The notes beneath the pieces were generated by a model that saw only the letters and a list, made by a program, of their open reading frames with translations, ran no database searches and had not been told where the DNA came from. A program made the translations under genes and the position numbers. DNA of 39,802 bases from assembly GCA_019118245.1 (NCBI GenBank), contig DWZJ01000088.1, positions 1 through 39,802 of the forward strand, written 5' to 3'. Within the stretch, counting starts at the first letter, position 1, and every line of letters begins with the position of its first letter. The DNA comes from Candidatus Oscillibacter excrementigallinarum (lineage in GTDB: Bacteria > Bacillota > Clostridia > Oscillospirales > Oscillospiraceae). Shown one piece after another: positions 24,360 to 32,287 of this stretch.

Positions 24360-25610
24360 ATGTATTACTACCGCTATGAGGAGACGGTGTTCGCCTCCCT
24401 GCTGCCGGACCTGCCCCTGGAGACGGCGGACCGCCCCGCGGCGGGGACCCCCGGCCTCTTCCTCATTGACCGGGATCCGGTCTCCGGCCGGTCGTCCTTC
24501 TGCGTCTCCGACGCCCGGCAGCTCACCGCCAGGACGGAGGACGTCTCCTGGCTGGACCCCTCCCGGATGGGCGTGCCCATCCCCGCCCTGCCCAAGCGCG
24601 TCCAGCACACCATCGACGCCCGCCTGCTGCGGGCCGTCAACATCCGCCATCCCCGCTGGCGGGACTTCGCCCGGCTGCCGGACAAGCAGCCGTCGGGCCG
24701 GCGGCGGGTCAACCTGCTGGCGGTGGGCGACGTGGGGGGCACCCTGCTGACGGCCCTGAAGCTGCTGGGAGGCGACTGCATCGAGCGCATCGGCATCTGC
24801 GACCTGAACCAGAAGGCCGTCTCCCGCTGGGCGGCGGAGATGGGGCAGGTGTCCTGGCCCTGGGACTATGACGCCCTGCCGGAGGTGGAGCCGGTGTCAG
24901 ACGAGGACCTGTTCCGCTGCGACGTGTTCCTCTTTGCCGCCACCCGGGGCGTGCCGCCGGTGGGGGGCGGCGTCCGGGACGTGCGGATGGCCCAGTTCAG
25001 CGCCAACCGCCCCCTGGTGGAGCAGTATGCCCGCCAGGCCCGGCAGGCAGGATTCCGGGGGCTCTTCATCGTGCTGTCGGACCCGGTGGACCCCCTGTGC
25101 AAGGCGGCGTATCTGGCCTCCAACCAGGGGGAGGACGGCCAGTGGGACGGGCTGGGGCTTCGGGCGGAGCAGATCCAGGGCTTCGGCCTGGGGGTAATGA
25201 ACGCCCGGGCGGCCTATTACGCCAAGCAGGACCCCCGGTTCCGCAGCTTCCTCACCGACGGCCGCAGCTACGGCCCCCACGGCCAGGGGCTGGTGATCGC
25301 CAACTCCCTCACCCACTATGACGACGGCCTGTCCCGGGAGCTGACGGACCTGGTGACCACCGCCAACCTGCGGATCCGGGAGCTGGGGTTCAAGCCCTAT
25401 GTGGCCCCCGCCATCTCCTCCGGCGCCATGCAGCTGCTGCTGACGCTGCGGCGGAGCTGGCACTGCAGCTCCGTGGCCGTGGGAGACGTGTGGTTCGGCG
25501 TCCGCAACCGGCTGACCGCCGCCGGGCTGGAGATCGAGACCGCCTCCCTGCCCGCGCCGCTGTTCGACCGGCTGCGGGAGACCCAGACCCTGCTGCGGGA
25601 GATCATCTGA
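24360..25610 (+). CDS. divergent lactate/malate dehydrogenase-fold protein
   Basis: A 416-residue protein with a roughly 110-residue N-terminal extension of unknown fold and then a Rossmann dehydrogenase like LDH/MDH: VNLLAVGDVGGTLLTALKL is the NAD loop (Gly123-Gly127), Asp148 in IGICDLNQKA ends strand 2 and should favour NAD over NADP, and LFIVLSDPVDPLCKAAY matches the family's VSNPVD region with Asp in place of Asn. Arg283 (GVMNARAAY) and His307 (GPHGQG) stand where the substrate Arg and catalytic His of LDH/MDH lie. It is therefore probably an active 2-hydroxyacid-type dehydrogenase on an unknown substrate. AAAGGAG precedes ATG 24360. It sits between the giant nucleotidyltransferase fusion and a flavodoxin-like reductase in one operon. 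Too divergent to call ldh or mdh. Confidence 0.7.
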   Translation: MYYYRYEETVFASLLPDLPLETADRPAAGTPGLFLIDRDPVSGRSSFCVSDARQLTARTEDVSWLDPSRMGVPIPALPKRVQHTIDARLLRAVNIRHPRWRDFARLPDKQPSGRRRVNLLAVGDVGGTLLTALKLLGGDCIERIGICDLNQKAVSRWAAEMGQVSWPWDYDALPEVEPVSDEDLFRCDVFLFAATRGVPPVGGGVRDVRMAQFSANRPLVEQYARQARQAGFRGLFIVLSDPVDPLCKAAYLASNQGEDGQWDGLGLRAEQIQGFGLGVMNARAAYYAKQDPRFRSFLTDGRSYGPHGQGLVIANSLTHYDDGLSRELTDLVTTANLRIRELGFKPYVAPAISSGAMQLLLTLRRSWHCSSVAVGDVWFGVRNRLTAAGLEIETASLPAPLFDRLRETQTLLREII

Positions 25611-25627
25611 TGAAGGAGAGGACCGCC

Positions 25628-26674
25628 ATGGCTGAACGACTCACCGTGCTGCTCCCCGGCGGGGCGGCCTCGCCCCGGTGCGCCCAGGTGCTGGAGGCCG
25701 CCCTGGCGGGGCGGCGGGCGGAGGTCCTGCACCGGCTGGAAGGGCCCCTCCACGGGCGGCGGCTGCTGTTCGCCGTCTCCCTGGACGAGAGCGGCGTGGA
25801 CCACGGCTTTTCCGACCTGCTGGCGTTTCTCCGGACCCATCCCGGGTGCCTGGACGGCTGCGTGGGGGGCGTGCTGGTGGACGCCCCCGGGGACCTGTAC
25901 ACCAAGGCGGCGGGCCGGGACCTGGTGCTGGCGGCGGACCTGGCCGGGTGCGCCTTTGTGGGCCGCCCCCTGGTGGAGGGCACTGGCGGCCTGCGGAACT
26001 TCACCGTCCAGGCCCGGAACGCCGGCTGTTCGCTGGAGGAAGCCTACCGCCTGGCGGCGGCGGACCTGGCGGCCCGGGTGGCCGCCTTCTCCCCGCCCCG
26101 GCTGGCGCGGCCGAAGCTGCTGGTGCTCCATGCCTCCAGCCGGGAGACCTCCAACACCCTGGCCCTGTGGGGGCTGGTGCGGGACCACCTGGGGGACCGG
26201 TGCGAGATCCGGGAGATCGGCCTGCGGAACGGCACCCTGGAGGACTGCGCCGGGTGCCCCTACACCGCCTGCCTCCACTACGGGGAGCGGGGCGGGTGCT
26301 TCTACGGCGGCGTCATGGTCCAGGAGGTGTACCCCGCCGTCCGGGAGGCGGACGCGGTGGTGCTGCTGTGCCCCAACTACAACGACGCCCTGGCCGCCAA
26401 CCTGACGGCGGCCATCAACCGGCTGACGGCCCTGTACCGCACCACCTCCTTCGCGGACAAGGCGGTATTCGCCGTCGTGGTGTCCGGCTACTCCGGCGGG
26501 GACATCGTGGCCAGCCAGGTGGCGGGGGCCATGGGGATGAACAAGGGCTTCTGGCTGCCGGCCCGCTTCTGTATGCTGGAGACCGCCAACGACAAGGGCG
26601 AGGCCCTGGCCCTGCCGGGGATCAGGCAGCGGGCGGAACGGTTTGCGGAGAATATGTTATGTCAACTATCGTGA
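25628..26674 (+). CDS. flavodoxin-fold NAD(P)H-dependent FMN reductase, two-domain
   Basis: A 348-residue protein. The C-terminal half (about 160-348) is a flavodoxin-like FMN reductase: LLVLHASSRETSNTLAL is the FMN phosphate loop (168-176), LCPNYNDALAANLTAAINRL follows the usual strand 3 region, and VVVSGYSGGDIVASQV the second flavin loop. Cys207, 210, 215 and 224 (DCAGCPYTACLHYGERGGCF) recall the cysteine motif of iron-sulfur flavoproteins. The N-terminal 150 residues look like a second, eroded alpha/beta domain of the same type (GGVLVDAPGDLYTKAAGRDL). I chose ATG 25628 with AAGGAGAGG before it; an ATG at 25610 overlapping the previous stop is also possible. It ends the operon and may supply electrons to, or regenerate a cofactor for, the two other proteins. 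Confidence 0.75.
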   Translation: MAERLTVLLPGGAASPRCAQVLEAALAGRRAEVLHRLEGPLHGRRLLFAVSLDESGVDHGFSDLLAFLRTHPGCLDGCVGGVLVDAPGDLYTKAAGRDLVLAADLAGCAFVGRPLVEGTGGLRNFTVQARNAGCSLEEAYRLAAADLAARVAAFSPPRLARPKLLVLHASSRETSNTLALWGLVRDHLGDRCEIREIGLRNGTLEDCAGCPYTACLHYGERGGCFYGGVMVQEVYPAVREADAVVLLCPNYNDALAANLTAAINRLTALYRTTSFADKAVFAVVVSGYSGGDIVASQVAGAMGMNKGFWLPARFCMLETANDKGEALALPGIRQRAERFAENMLCQLS

Positions 26675-26679
26675 CAGAA

Positions 26680-26717
26680 AGCGGCGCTGCCGGGAATTTC
26701 CGGCAGTGCCGCTTTTT
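26680..26717. terminator. terminator between convergent operons
   Basis: AGCGGCGCTGCCGG, loop GAATTT, CCGGCAGTGCCGCT (14 bp, one G-T pair) followed by TTTTC on +. It closes the three-gene + operon and lies at the end of the converging minus-strand operon. Confidence 0.85.
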
Positions 26718-27436
26718 CACTCCACCCAGTGTTCCATGCCGGTGACACAGCGGGTACCTAGGGACCGACCGTCCCTGTCGTAAGCCGTGACATAGCCGGT
26801 GATGGACCGGGCGGCCAGAATCGGCTCCATTGGACAGATGAAGTACGCTGTGCCGTCAGAGCCCATGATCCAGTCCTCCGCCGTCAAATGCACAATCTGG
26901 GCGGGCTGAGGTTCCAACAGGAATTCTGCCGGCTCGAACTCCACCACCAGCTCCTCCACCTCCGGCGATTCCAGGCAGCCGTAGACATAGACGAATTTCT
27001 CTCTCAGAGATGATCGGTATCGCTCCCAAAAGTATGGTGCCTTCTCTGACACAACCTCCCCCTCATCCAGCTGGCGTTCAAACCAGCTGCAGCCCGCCGT
27101 AAAGGGGCGGTCATTTTCCCGGGGCGTGAGAGACAGAAATCCCTGCCACCCTCCGGCCCGCCAGCGGAAATCATACTCACTGAAGCCAACCGCGCGCTCA
27201 TTGGCGGCAAAGCGAACTATGGCGGGAACCTCCTGTTCCCAAGGGACATCTCCCTGCCAGAGGACCTCCATGGGCTCCAGCAGGCGGCGTTTTTCCTCCA
27301 GCCGCTGGGCCTGATCCGGTGTGAACCGGTAGACGTCGGTGATGTAGGCCGCCAGCAGAAGCAGACAGGGGACCAGCAGCCACAGCAGCGCCAACCGTCT
27401 GCGGGGCATGGGCAGCTTGGGCCGTTTTGTTTTCAT
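26717..27436 (-). CDS. membrane-anchored protein, last gene of the PadR operon
   Basis: A 239-residue protein with a basic N-terminus and one membrane anchor (LALLWLLVPCLLLLAAYIT, about residues 15-33), then an extracytoplasmic domain of about 200 residues of unknown fold (for example FVYVYGCLESPEVEELVVEF, YVTAYDRDGRSLGTRCV). No catalytic motif is visible. ATG 27436 was chosen: GGGAGG precedes it and it overlaps the stop of the upstream DUF1700-type gene by four bases. It is the counterpart of the 28183-28830 gene in a repeated two-gene module, although the two outer domains are strongly diverged. Probably part of an envelope signalling or stress system; unproven. Confidence 0.6.
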   Translation of the reverse strand: MKTKRPKLPMPRRRLALLWLLVPCLLLLAAYITDVYRFTPDQAQRLEEKRRLLEPMEVLWQGDVPWEQEVPAIVRFAANERAVGFSEYDFRWRAGGWQGFLSLTPRENDRPFTAGCSWFERQLDEGEVVSEKAPYFWERYRSSLREKFVYVYGCLESPEVEELVVEFEPAEFLLEPQPAQIVHLTAEDWIMGSDGTAYFICPMEPILAARSITGYVTAYDRDGRSLGTRCVTGMEHWVE

Positions 27437-28170
27437 GGTGATTCCTCCCAAGGCAGTTCCACCGTCAGCAGGGTCTCATATTGGTGATCCAGCTCATCAT
27501 ACCAGCAGACCTGGAGTGCATCGCCCCAGACGACAGGGACCGCATAGGCCGCTCCCCAACTGCCGCCCATGGAGTGGACGGGCTCTGCACCATCAGTCGC
27601 ATTGTACACTTCGATGAACCCTACTGGCTCCGCCCAGGGTTCTTCATCCCAGCAGCTGAAAGCCACATACGCCGTACCGCCCTGCTCCGACACACGGTCC
27701 AATCCCACCTGCCAGACCCGGACGGTCATGGTGCCCAGCTCCGCCCGCTGGTCTGTCTCCCACACACGGTCCACCGCCTCCTGGCCCGACTGCCGGGCCA
27801 GCCACTCCACATTGGCGAAGGTGTCGGGCCACACCCGTGCCCGGGCGTAGCAGGCCAGGTTGCCAAAAACGTCCCACCAGCCGGAGAGCAGAAACAGTAT
27901 CAGCAGCACTGCCGCCCCCTGGGCCACCCACTTCACCGCCAGCCACCGGAAGGGGTACTGCCGGTTCAGCTCCCGGCCCACCTCCGCCGGGTCCCCCATG
28001 GCGGCCAGGGCGCGCGCCTCTGCCTCCTCTTCCTCGTAGCCCAGCTCCCGCAGGGCCTCCATGTGGTCCTCCATGTGGCCGTCCAGCTCCGCGCGGATGG
28101 CCTCCCGCTCCCGCCGGGTCAGCCGCTTCAGAGAGGCGGACACCTCCTGGATGTATTCGCTTCGGGTCAT
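27433..28170 (-). CDS. DUF1700/HAAS-domain membrane protein (second copy)
   Basis: A 245-residue protein. Residues 1-75 form the helical HAAS/DUF1700-type domain that often accompanies PadR regulators: TRSEYIQEVSASLKRLTRRE, ELDGHMEDHMEALRELGYEE, ARALAAMGDPAEVGRELNRQ. One membrane segment follows (VAQGAAVLLILFLLSGWW) and then an external domain of about 135 residues of unknown fold. In the known families the HAAS part is a cytoplasmic helical signalling domain; partner unknown here. GGGGGG precedes ATG 28170. The first 75 residues are close to those of the 28827-29651 gene, which shows a duplication. Its stop overlaps the start of the next gene. Confidence 0.75.
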   Translation of the reverse strand: MTRSEYIQEVSASLKRLTRREREAIRAELDGHMEDHMEALRELGYEEEEAEARALAAMGDPAEVGRELNRQYPFRWLAVKWVAQGAAVLLILFLLSGWWDVFGNLACYARARVWPDTFANVEWLARQSGQEAVDRVWETDQRAELGTMTVRVWQVGLDRVSEQGGTAYVAFSCWDEEPWAEPVGFIEVYNATDGAEPVHSMGGSWGAAYAVPVVWGDALQVCWYDELDHQYETLLTVELPWEESP

Positions 28171-28182
28171 GGGTATCCCCCC

Positions 28183-28830
28183 TTATGTACCGCCGGCCAC
28201 CGCCGTCACGATGCGGCCGGCCTCGTCATAGGCAGCGGTCCGCCGGAGATCCAGCCTCCCCCGGTCGCCCTCGAACTCCTGGCGCACCAGGAAATAGGCA
28301 GATCCCCCGTTCGCCATCCACGCGCTCCGGGTGGACGTGAGGCAGGTGGTGTTCTCCCCGTCCTCCCCGCTGCGGATCTCAAATTCCAGGCGCTGGATGT
28401 CAGGGTCATCCACGCGGCCGAAGAGGTAGTATATTCTCTTCCGATTCTCGCCGTCTGCTCCCCCGCAGGTGAAAAAATCTTCCTCCACATACAGGGATTC
28501 CCCTGTATCGCATAAAAGGGTCCTCGTACTCTGCGAAGTCCATCCCGCGGCGAATGAAAGGTACGTTCCCTCCAGGACTGTTACATACTCATTCCCCGCC
28601 AGATAGACCAGGCAGGAGCCGTGGGTCTCCGCCACAGCCGGCTCCCAGCGGCTGTCGATCACCCGCAGGTGCCCGGCGCCCAGCGCTTCCTCTGTCTCCC
28701 GCAGGACCTGCCGGGGCAGCAGATAGCCCGTATGGAGGATTTGGTTGGTGAACAGCAGCATCACCAGGGCGGCCAGGATCCTGCCGCGGGCTGTCCTCCG
28801 CCGGGTGGGCAGCTTCGTTTTCCTGCTCAT
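28183..28830 (-). CDS. membrane-anchored protein, first module of the PadR operon
   Basis: A 215-residue protein with a basic N-terminus (MSRKTKLPTRRRTARGR), a single membrane segment (ILAALVMLLFTNQILHTGYLL, about 18-38) and an external beta-rich domain ending near VTAVAGGT. I do not recognise the domain. ATG 28830 has GGAGGTG upstream and overlaps the preceding stop by four bases, so translation is coupled. A longer frame upstream exists but would overlap the neighbour by 150 bp. It pairs with the DUF1700-type protein before it, as the 26717-27436 gene does with its own. Confidence 0.6.
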   Translation of the reverse strand: MSRKTKLPTRRRTARGRILAALVMLLFTNQILHTGYLLPRQVLRETEEALGAGHLRVIDSRWEPAVAETHGSCLVYLAGNEYVTVLEGTYLSFAAGWTSQSTRTLLCDTGESLYVEEDFFTCGGADGENRKRIYYLFGRVDDPDIQRLEFEIRSGEDGENTTCLTSTRSAWMANGGSAYFLVRQEFEGDRGRLDLRRTAAYDEAGRIVTAVAGGT

Positions 28831-29651
28831 GGGGCCACCTCCGGCAGGGGGATCCGCAGGGAGAATTTCTGCCCGAATCGGTCCTGGGAGAGTGTGACAT
28901 ACGTGTCGCCCGGCTGGATCTCCACAGTCCCCTGAATGCGGAGGAGCCTCCCATCCTGCCCGGCCAGGTCGCCGCACCAAGCGGTATGGCCCCCGTCCTG
29001 GCTGGCCAGCGTCATTTCTCCCAGGACCCAGGAGGAGACCAGTCCAAAGGGGATCTGGTCATAGGCCACCGCCAGCACCTCCGCCGCCAGGAATATCCGC
29101 CCGGTATCCCAGTCCTCCGTCTCCCCCACGGAGACCCGGAACACCCGGAGCTCATCATTGCCCACTTGCAGGCGGATGTCCAGCGGCAGGACAGATTCCG
29201 CCCCATCCCAAAGCGGCGTCATGTCCGGGGCCGGTGCATCCGGTGAAAAGTCCGAGCGCGCCGCATATTCCAGAAACCGGGTGGTGCCGGAAAAGTCCGG
29301 ATCGAGCCGGTTTTTGATATAATCAGCCGGCCCCATCCATCTATCGTGGAGAATGGGGCTGCACAGCAGCGGGACCACCAACAGCACCGCCGCCAGCTTG
29401 GCGATGCGGCCGGAGATCACCCAGCCCCAGCCGGTGTACTGCCGGTTCAGCTCCCGGCCCACCTCCGCCGGATCCCCCATGGCGGCCAGGGTGCGCTCCT
29501 CTGCCAGCTGCTCATCGAAGCCCAGCTCCCGCAGGGCCTCCATGTGGTCCTCCATATGGCCGTCCAGCTCCTGCCGGATGCTCTCCCGTTCGTCATAGGT
29601 CACGCGGCGCAGGGATGAGAGCACCTGCTCCGTGTACTGCCGCCTGTCCAT
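28827..29651 (-). CDS. DUF1700/HAAS-domain membrane protein (first copy)
   Basis: A 274-residue protein with the same N-terminal HAAS/DUF1700-type domain as the gene at 27433-28170 (RQELDGHMEDHMEALRELGF and LAAMGDPAEVGRELNRQY are almost identical in both). A membrane segment follows (ISGRIAKLAAVLLVVPLLCS, about 78-97), then an external domain of about 175 residues, beta-rich and unrecognised. It starts one base after the PadR stop and so is translated from the same mRNA. PadR plus DUF1700 pairs are common in Firmicutes, where PadR represses the pair; what the membrane protein does is not known to me. Confidence 0.75.
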   Translation of the reverse strand: MDRRQYTEQVLSSLRRVTYDERESIRQELDGHMEDHMEALRELGFDEQLAEERTLAAMGDPAEVGRELNRQYTGWGWVISGRIAKLAAVLLVVPLLCSPILHDRWMGPADYIKNRLDPDFSGTTRFLEYAARSDFSPDAPAPDMTPLWDGAESVLPLDIRLQVGNDELRVFRVSVGETEDWDTGRIFLAAEVLAVAYDQIPFGLVSSWVLGEMTLASQDGGHTAWCGDLAGQDGRLLRIQGTVEIQPGDTYVTLSQDRFGQKFSLRIPLPEVAP

Positions 29652-29652
29652 A

Positions 29653-29994
29653 TCACGCCAGCCCCAGCGCCGGACAGGCCCGCAGCACCGCGTTCACCGC
29701 GCCGGAGTAGGTCTGCCACGCCTGGGCCTCCTCCTTCAGGGCCGCCGCCCCCCGGCGGGTGAGATGGTAGTATTTCCGCACCCGGCCGGTGGGGGCCTCC
29801 TGCTGGTACGCCTCCACCAGACCCTCCCGCTCCAGGCCGTGGAGCACCGGGTACAGCGTCCCCTCCTTCATCTCAAAGGTATGGTCGGACCGGCGGGAGA
29901 GCTCCACGATCATCTGGTAGCCGTACATATCCTCCCCCGCCAGCAGGGACAGCACCAGCAGCTGGGCGTGGTCCATGGTCTGCTTCTTTGCCAT
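29653..29994 (-). CDS. PadR-family transcriptional regulator
   Basis: A 113-residue PadR repressor of the short (subfamily 2) type. The winged helix covers about 8-85: LLVLSLLAGEDMYGYQMIVE with the conserved MYGY, FEMKEGTLYPVLHGLEREGL as recognition helix region, and RKYYHLTRRGAAAL as the wing; the last helix is for dimer formation. ATG 29994 has AGGAGGTG in front; an extension upstream (MRFRRCP) has no ribosome site. It is the first gene of a five-gene operon and its promoter lies inside a large inverted repeat (30018-30064), so it most likely represses its own operon and releases it on a small ligand or stress. The signal is unknown. Confidence 0.93.
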   Translation of the reverse strand: MAKKQTMDHAQLLVLSLLAGEDMYGYQMIVELSRRSDHTFEMKEGTLYPVLHGLEREGLVEAYQQEAPTGRVRKYYHLTRRGAAALKEEAQAWQTYSGAVNAVLRACPALGLA

Positions 29995-30017
29995 AGGGCA
30001 CCTCCTGAAACGCAAAT

Positions 30018-30064
30018 ATACCTAGAGTTGCTATGCTTCTAGTATACATAGCGTCTCTAGGTAT
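30018..30064. promoter_or_regulatory. 47-bp dyad operator over the padR promoter
   Basis: ATACCTAGAG (30018-30027) with CTCTAGGTAT (30055-30064) and GCTATG (30030-30035) with CATAGC (30047-30052) share one centre at 30041. The -10 box lies within the dyad and the -35 box starts at its edge, so a bound PadR would block RNA polymerase. Confidence 0.8.
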
Positions 30065-30069
30065 GTCAA
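30041..30069 (-). promoter_or_regulatory. promoter of the padR operon
   Basis: Minus strand TTGACA (30064-30069), 17-bp spacer, TATACT (30041-30046), 47 bp before the padR start. Confidence 0.88.
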
Positions 30070-30074
30070 GCAAG

Positions 30075-30105
30075 CAAAACGCACGGGAAAGACCCGTGCG
30101 TTTTG
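30075..30105 (-). terminator. terminator of the tmcAL-lipoprotein operon
   Basis: CAAAACGCACGGG, loop of five, CCCGTGCGTTTTG: a perfect 13-bp stem two bases after the lipoprotein stop, the arm itself ending in TTTTG. The padR promoter begins directly behind it. Confidence 0.85.
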
Positions 30106-30106
30106 T

Positions 30107-31042
30107 CTATTTTTCCCCAGCCGACAGGCCCAGCACCGTCAGTCCGTGGCCGCTGAGGTAGCCCGCGATCTGGTCGTAGTCCAGGTGATAGACCTGGGCG
30201 CCCGCGGCATAGCTGGCCAGCTCATAGGGTGAGAACCCCACGGTCATCCCCGTCTCGTCGAAGGAGACGGCATAGCTGCTCCAGCCGGACAGGATCTCCG
30301 CGTAGTTGGCCCAGAAGAACTCCTCCGGCGCCAGGTCGTAGGACGCCGCCGTCTCCCGGCTCTGCTCCAGGAGCACATCCAGCACCGCCTGGGAAAACGC
30401 CTGCCCGTCGGACGCCAGCAGCTCCGGCGCGAAGAACTGGCCTGTGGTCAGGTCGAAGTTCCAGGCCAGCAGCACCGTGTTGGGGTGGGCGCCGCCGGTG
30501 TTGCTGTAATACTCCGCCCGGACGCTGACCAGACGGTCCGTCTGGTACACCTCGCAGGTCAGCTCCAGGGAATAGGGGTGCCAGGCCAGACCGGACTCTA
30601 CCCGGAAGACCCGCTCCTCCTCTGCCCAGGAGGTGATCTCGTCAAAATTGTCCGACGCGGCCCAAGACTCGAACTGGCTGTTGAAGGTCCCCGCCGCGGC
30701 CAGGGCCGTCTCCTCCTCCGGGGTGGCGGCCTCCGTCACGGCGGTGCCGTCCTCCCGCTCCACGGACATCCGGGGCAGCACATAGGTGCGGACGGCCAGC
30801 TCCGTGCCGTCCTCCGCCTTGGCGCTGTCCGCCAGGGTCTCCAGCTCCACGGCGTAGGACAGCTGCTCCGGCGCCGCCTGGGAGAAGGTTGCCGTGCCCT
30901 CGATGGACTCCGGCGCGGCGGCCTGCTCCTTGGGGGCAGTCTCCGCCGGGGGCGTCTCCGGCGGGTCCGCCGCCTCCGGGGCGCCGGAGGCGCAGGCCGT
31001 CAGCGTACACATCATCAGCAGCAGGGCGATCATCCGTTTCAT
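30107..31042 (-). CDS. DUF3298/DUF4163-like lipoprotein
   Basis: A 311-residue surface lipoprotein: signal peptide MKRMIALLLMMCTLTAC with lipobox Cys17, an Ala/Pro/Glu-rich linker (20-45), then about 260 residues that resemble the RsiV/DUF4163-DUF3298 architecture (strands YAVELETLAD and VRAEYYSNTGGAHPNTVLLAWNFDLTTGQ, the latter the hallmark GGAHPN...FDL.TG of DUF3298; last helix ELASYAAGAQVYHLDYDQI). In Bacillus RsiV this fold is an anti-sigma factor and lysozyme receptor, but here it is a free lipoprotein and no sigma factor gene is adjacent. AAAGGAG precedes ATG 31042. It starts 18 bp after tmcAL and is probably co-transcribed with it. Confidence 0.8.
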   Translation of the reverse strand: MKRMIALLLMMCTLTACASGAPEAADPPETPPAETAPKEQAAAPESIEGTATFSQAAPEQLSYAVELETLADSAKAEDGTELAVRTYVLPRMSVEREDGTAVTEAATPEEETALAAAGTFNSQFESWAASDNFDEITSWAEEERVFRVESGLAWHPYSLELTCEVYQTDRLVSVRAEYYSNTGGAHPNTVLLAWNFDLTTGQFFAPELLASDGQAFSQAVLDVLLEQSRETAASYDLAPEEFFWANYAEILSGWSSYAVSFDETGMTVGFSPYELASYAAGAQVYHLDYDQIAGYLSGHGLTVLGLSAGEK

Positions 31043-31060
31043 CAGGGGTTGCTCCTTTCC

Positions 31061-32287
31061 TCAGCAGGGCGCAGGCCCTCCTAAGATCACGGGACCTTCC
31101 CGCCACTCGGCGCCGCCATCAGCGGCATCCAGGCGGGGATACGCCAGGGTATACAGGTCCGTGGCCCGGACCTCCAGTTCAAACAGACGCCGGGCCTCCG
31201 GGCCCAGCCGCCGGACCTGGGCCGGCTTCGTCAGCACCGGCACGGCGGACGTCTTTCGCATCTCAGCCAGCAGGCGGCAGCCGGTGTCATTGGCCGCCAG
31301 CACCCGCAGATAGGGCACCCGCTCCGGCACGTCCGCCGGCGTCAGGCCCAGATAGGCCCACAGCACCATCCGCCGCAGGCGGGCCATAGCGTGCCGCTTG
31401 GTCTTGGCGGCGGCCAGCAGCGACCGCAGATCGGCGGCGGTGCGGGCGGCGTCGTACAGCCGGTTCCACAGGCCCTCGTTCCCCCCGTCCAGGGCGGCGA
31501 AGTCCGCCGCCGTCATGGACCGCAGCCGGGCCAGGATGGCCCGCTCACAGTTGTCCCAGAACACCGGGGCCCGGCCGGCGGCCTCCTCGGCCTCATAGGC
31601 CCGGGCCATGGCCGGGGGCAGCAGGGCCAGGGCCTCCGCCCGCCTTCCCTGCCGCAGCAGCGCCCGGAGACCGGAGGCCGAGGGGTGGGTGTCCGGCGCC
31701 AGGGCGCCGTCGTGGGCGCTGCCCTCCCGCCGGATGGTCACCGGCCGGATGGGGGCCTTCTGCCCCAGCAGGGCTTTGCAGTACTCAATGCCCAGGATGT
31801 TGTTGGGGGACTCCAGCAGGGCGGCGTCCGCCGGGGAGACCAGGCCGGCCAGCGCCCGCTGGCGAGCGGCGGCGAAGCGCACCGCCCCCGGCAGCTCCCG
31901 CCGGAGGTGATCCCGGAAGGCCGGCTCCAGCAGCGCGGCGGCCACCCGCTCCAACGCGGCGGCGTCTCCGCACTCGCTGCCGAACAGCAGGTGGTCCACC
32001 TGCCCCGTGGCCGCCAGCACCTGGATGCCGCCGGCGGCGAAGCCCTCCGCAGAGGACACCGCCCAGGGCAGGGGCAGCTCCAGCACCAGATCCGCGCCGC
32101 TCTCCACGGCGGCCCGGGCCCGCGTGTGCTTGCGCAGCAGGGCGAAGTCCCCCCGCTGCACGAAGTTCCCGCTCATCACACAGACCATGGCCGTGTCCTG
32201 CCCCAGCAGGGCCCGGCCCGCCTCCAGCAGGCGCAGGTGTCCGCTGTGGAGGGGATTGTACTCTACGATTATACCGGCGGCTTGCAC
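31061..32287 (-). CDS. tmcAL: tRNA(Met) cytidine acetate ligase
   Basis: TmcAL (YlbM family), 408 residues, makes N4-acetylcytidine at the wobble position of elongator tRNA-Met from acetate and ATP. The N-terminal nucleotidyltransferase motif [12 protein letters not shown] with His14 and His17, and the following [20 protein letters not shown], are family signatures; [14 protein letters not shown] and [11 protein letters not shown] occur further on. Start is GTG 32287 after GGGGAG; the usual [12 protein letters not shown] spacing supports it. The adjacent divergent gene is acetate kinase, so both acetate-using genes lie together, a frequent neighbourhood in Clostridia. It leads a two-gene operon with the lipoprotein. 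Confidence 0.94.
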   Translation of the reverse strand: MQAAGIIVEYNPLHSGHLRLLEAGRALLGQDTAMVCVMSGNFVQRGDFALLRKHTRARAAVESGADLVLELPLPWAVSSAEGFAAGGIQVLAATGQVDHLLFGSECGDAAALERVAAALLEPAFRDHLRRELPGAVRFAAARQRALAGLVSPADAALLESPNNILGIEYCKALLGQKAPIRPVTIRREGSAHDGALAPDTHPSASGLRALLRQGRRAEALALLPPAMARAYEAEEAAGRAPVFWDNCERAILARLRSMTAADFAALDGGNEGLWNRLYDAARTAADLRSLLAAAKTKRHAMARLRRMVLWAYLGLTPADVPERVPYLRVLAANDTGCRLLAEMRKTSAVPVLTKPAQVRRLGPEARRLFELEVRATDLYTLAYPRLDAADGGAEWREGPVILGGPAPC

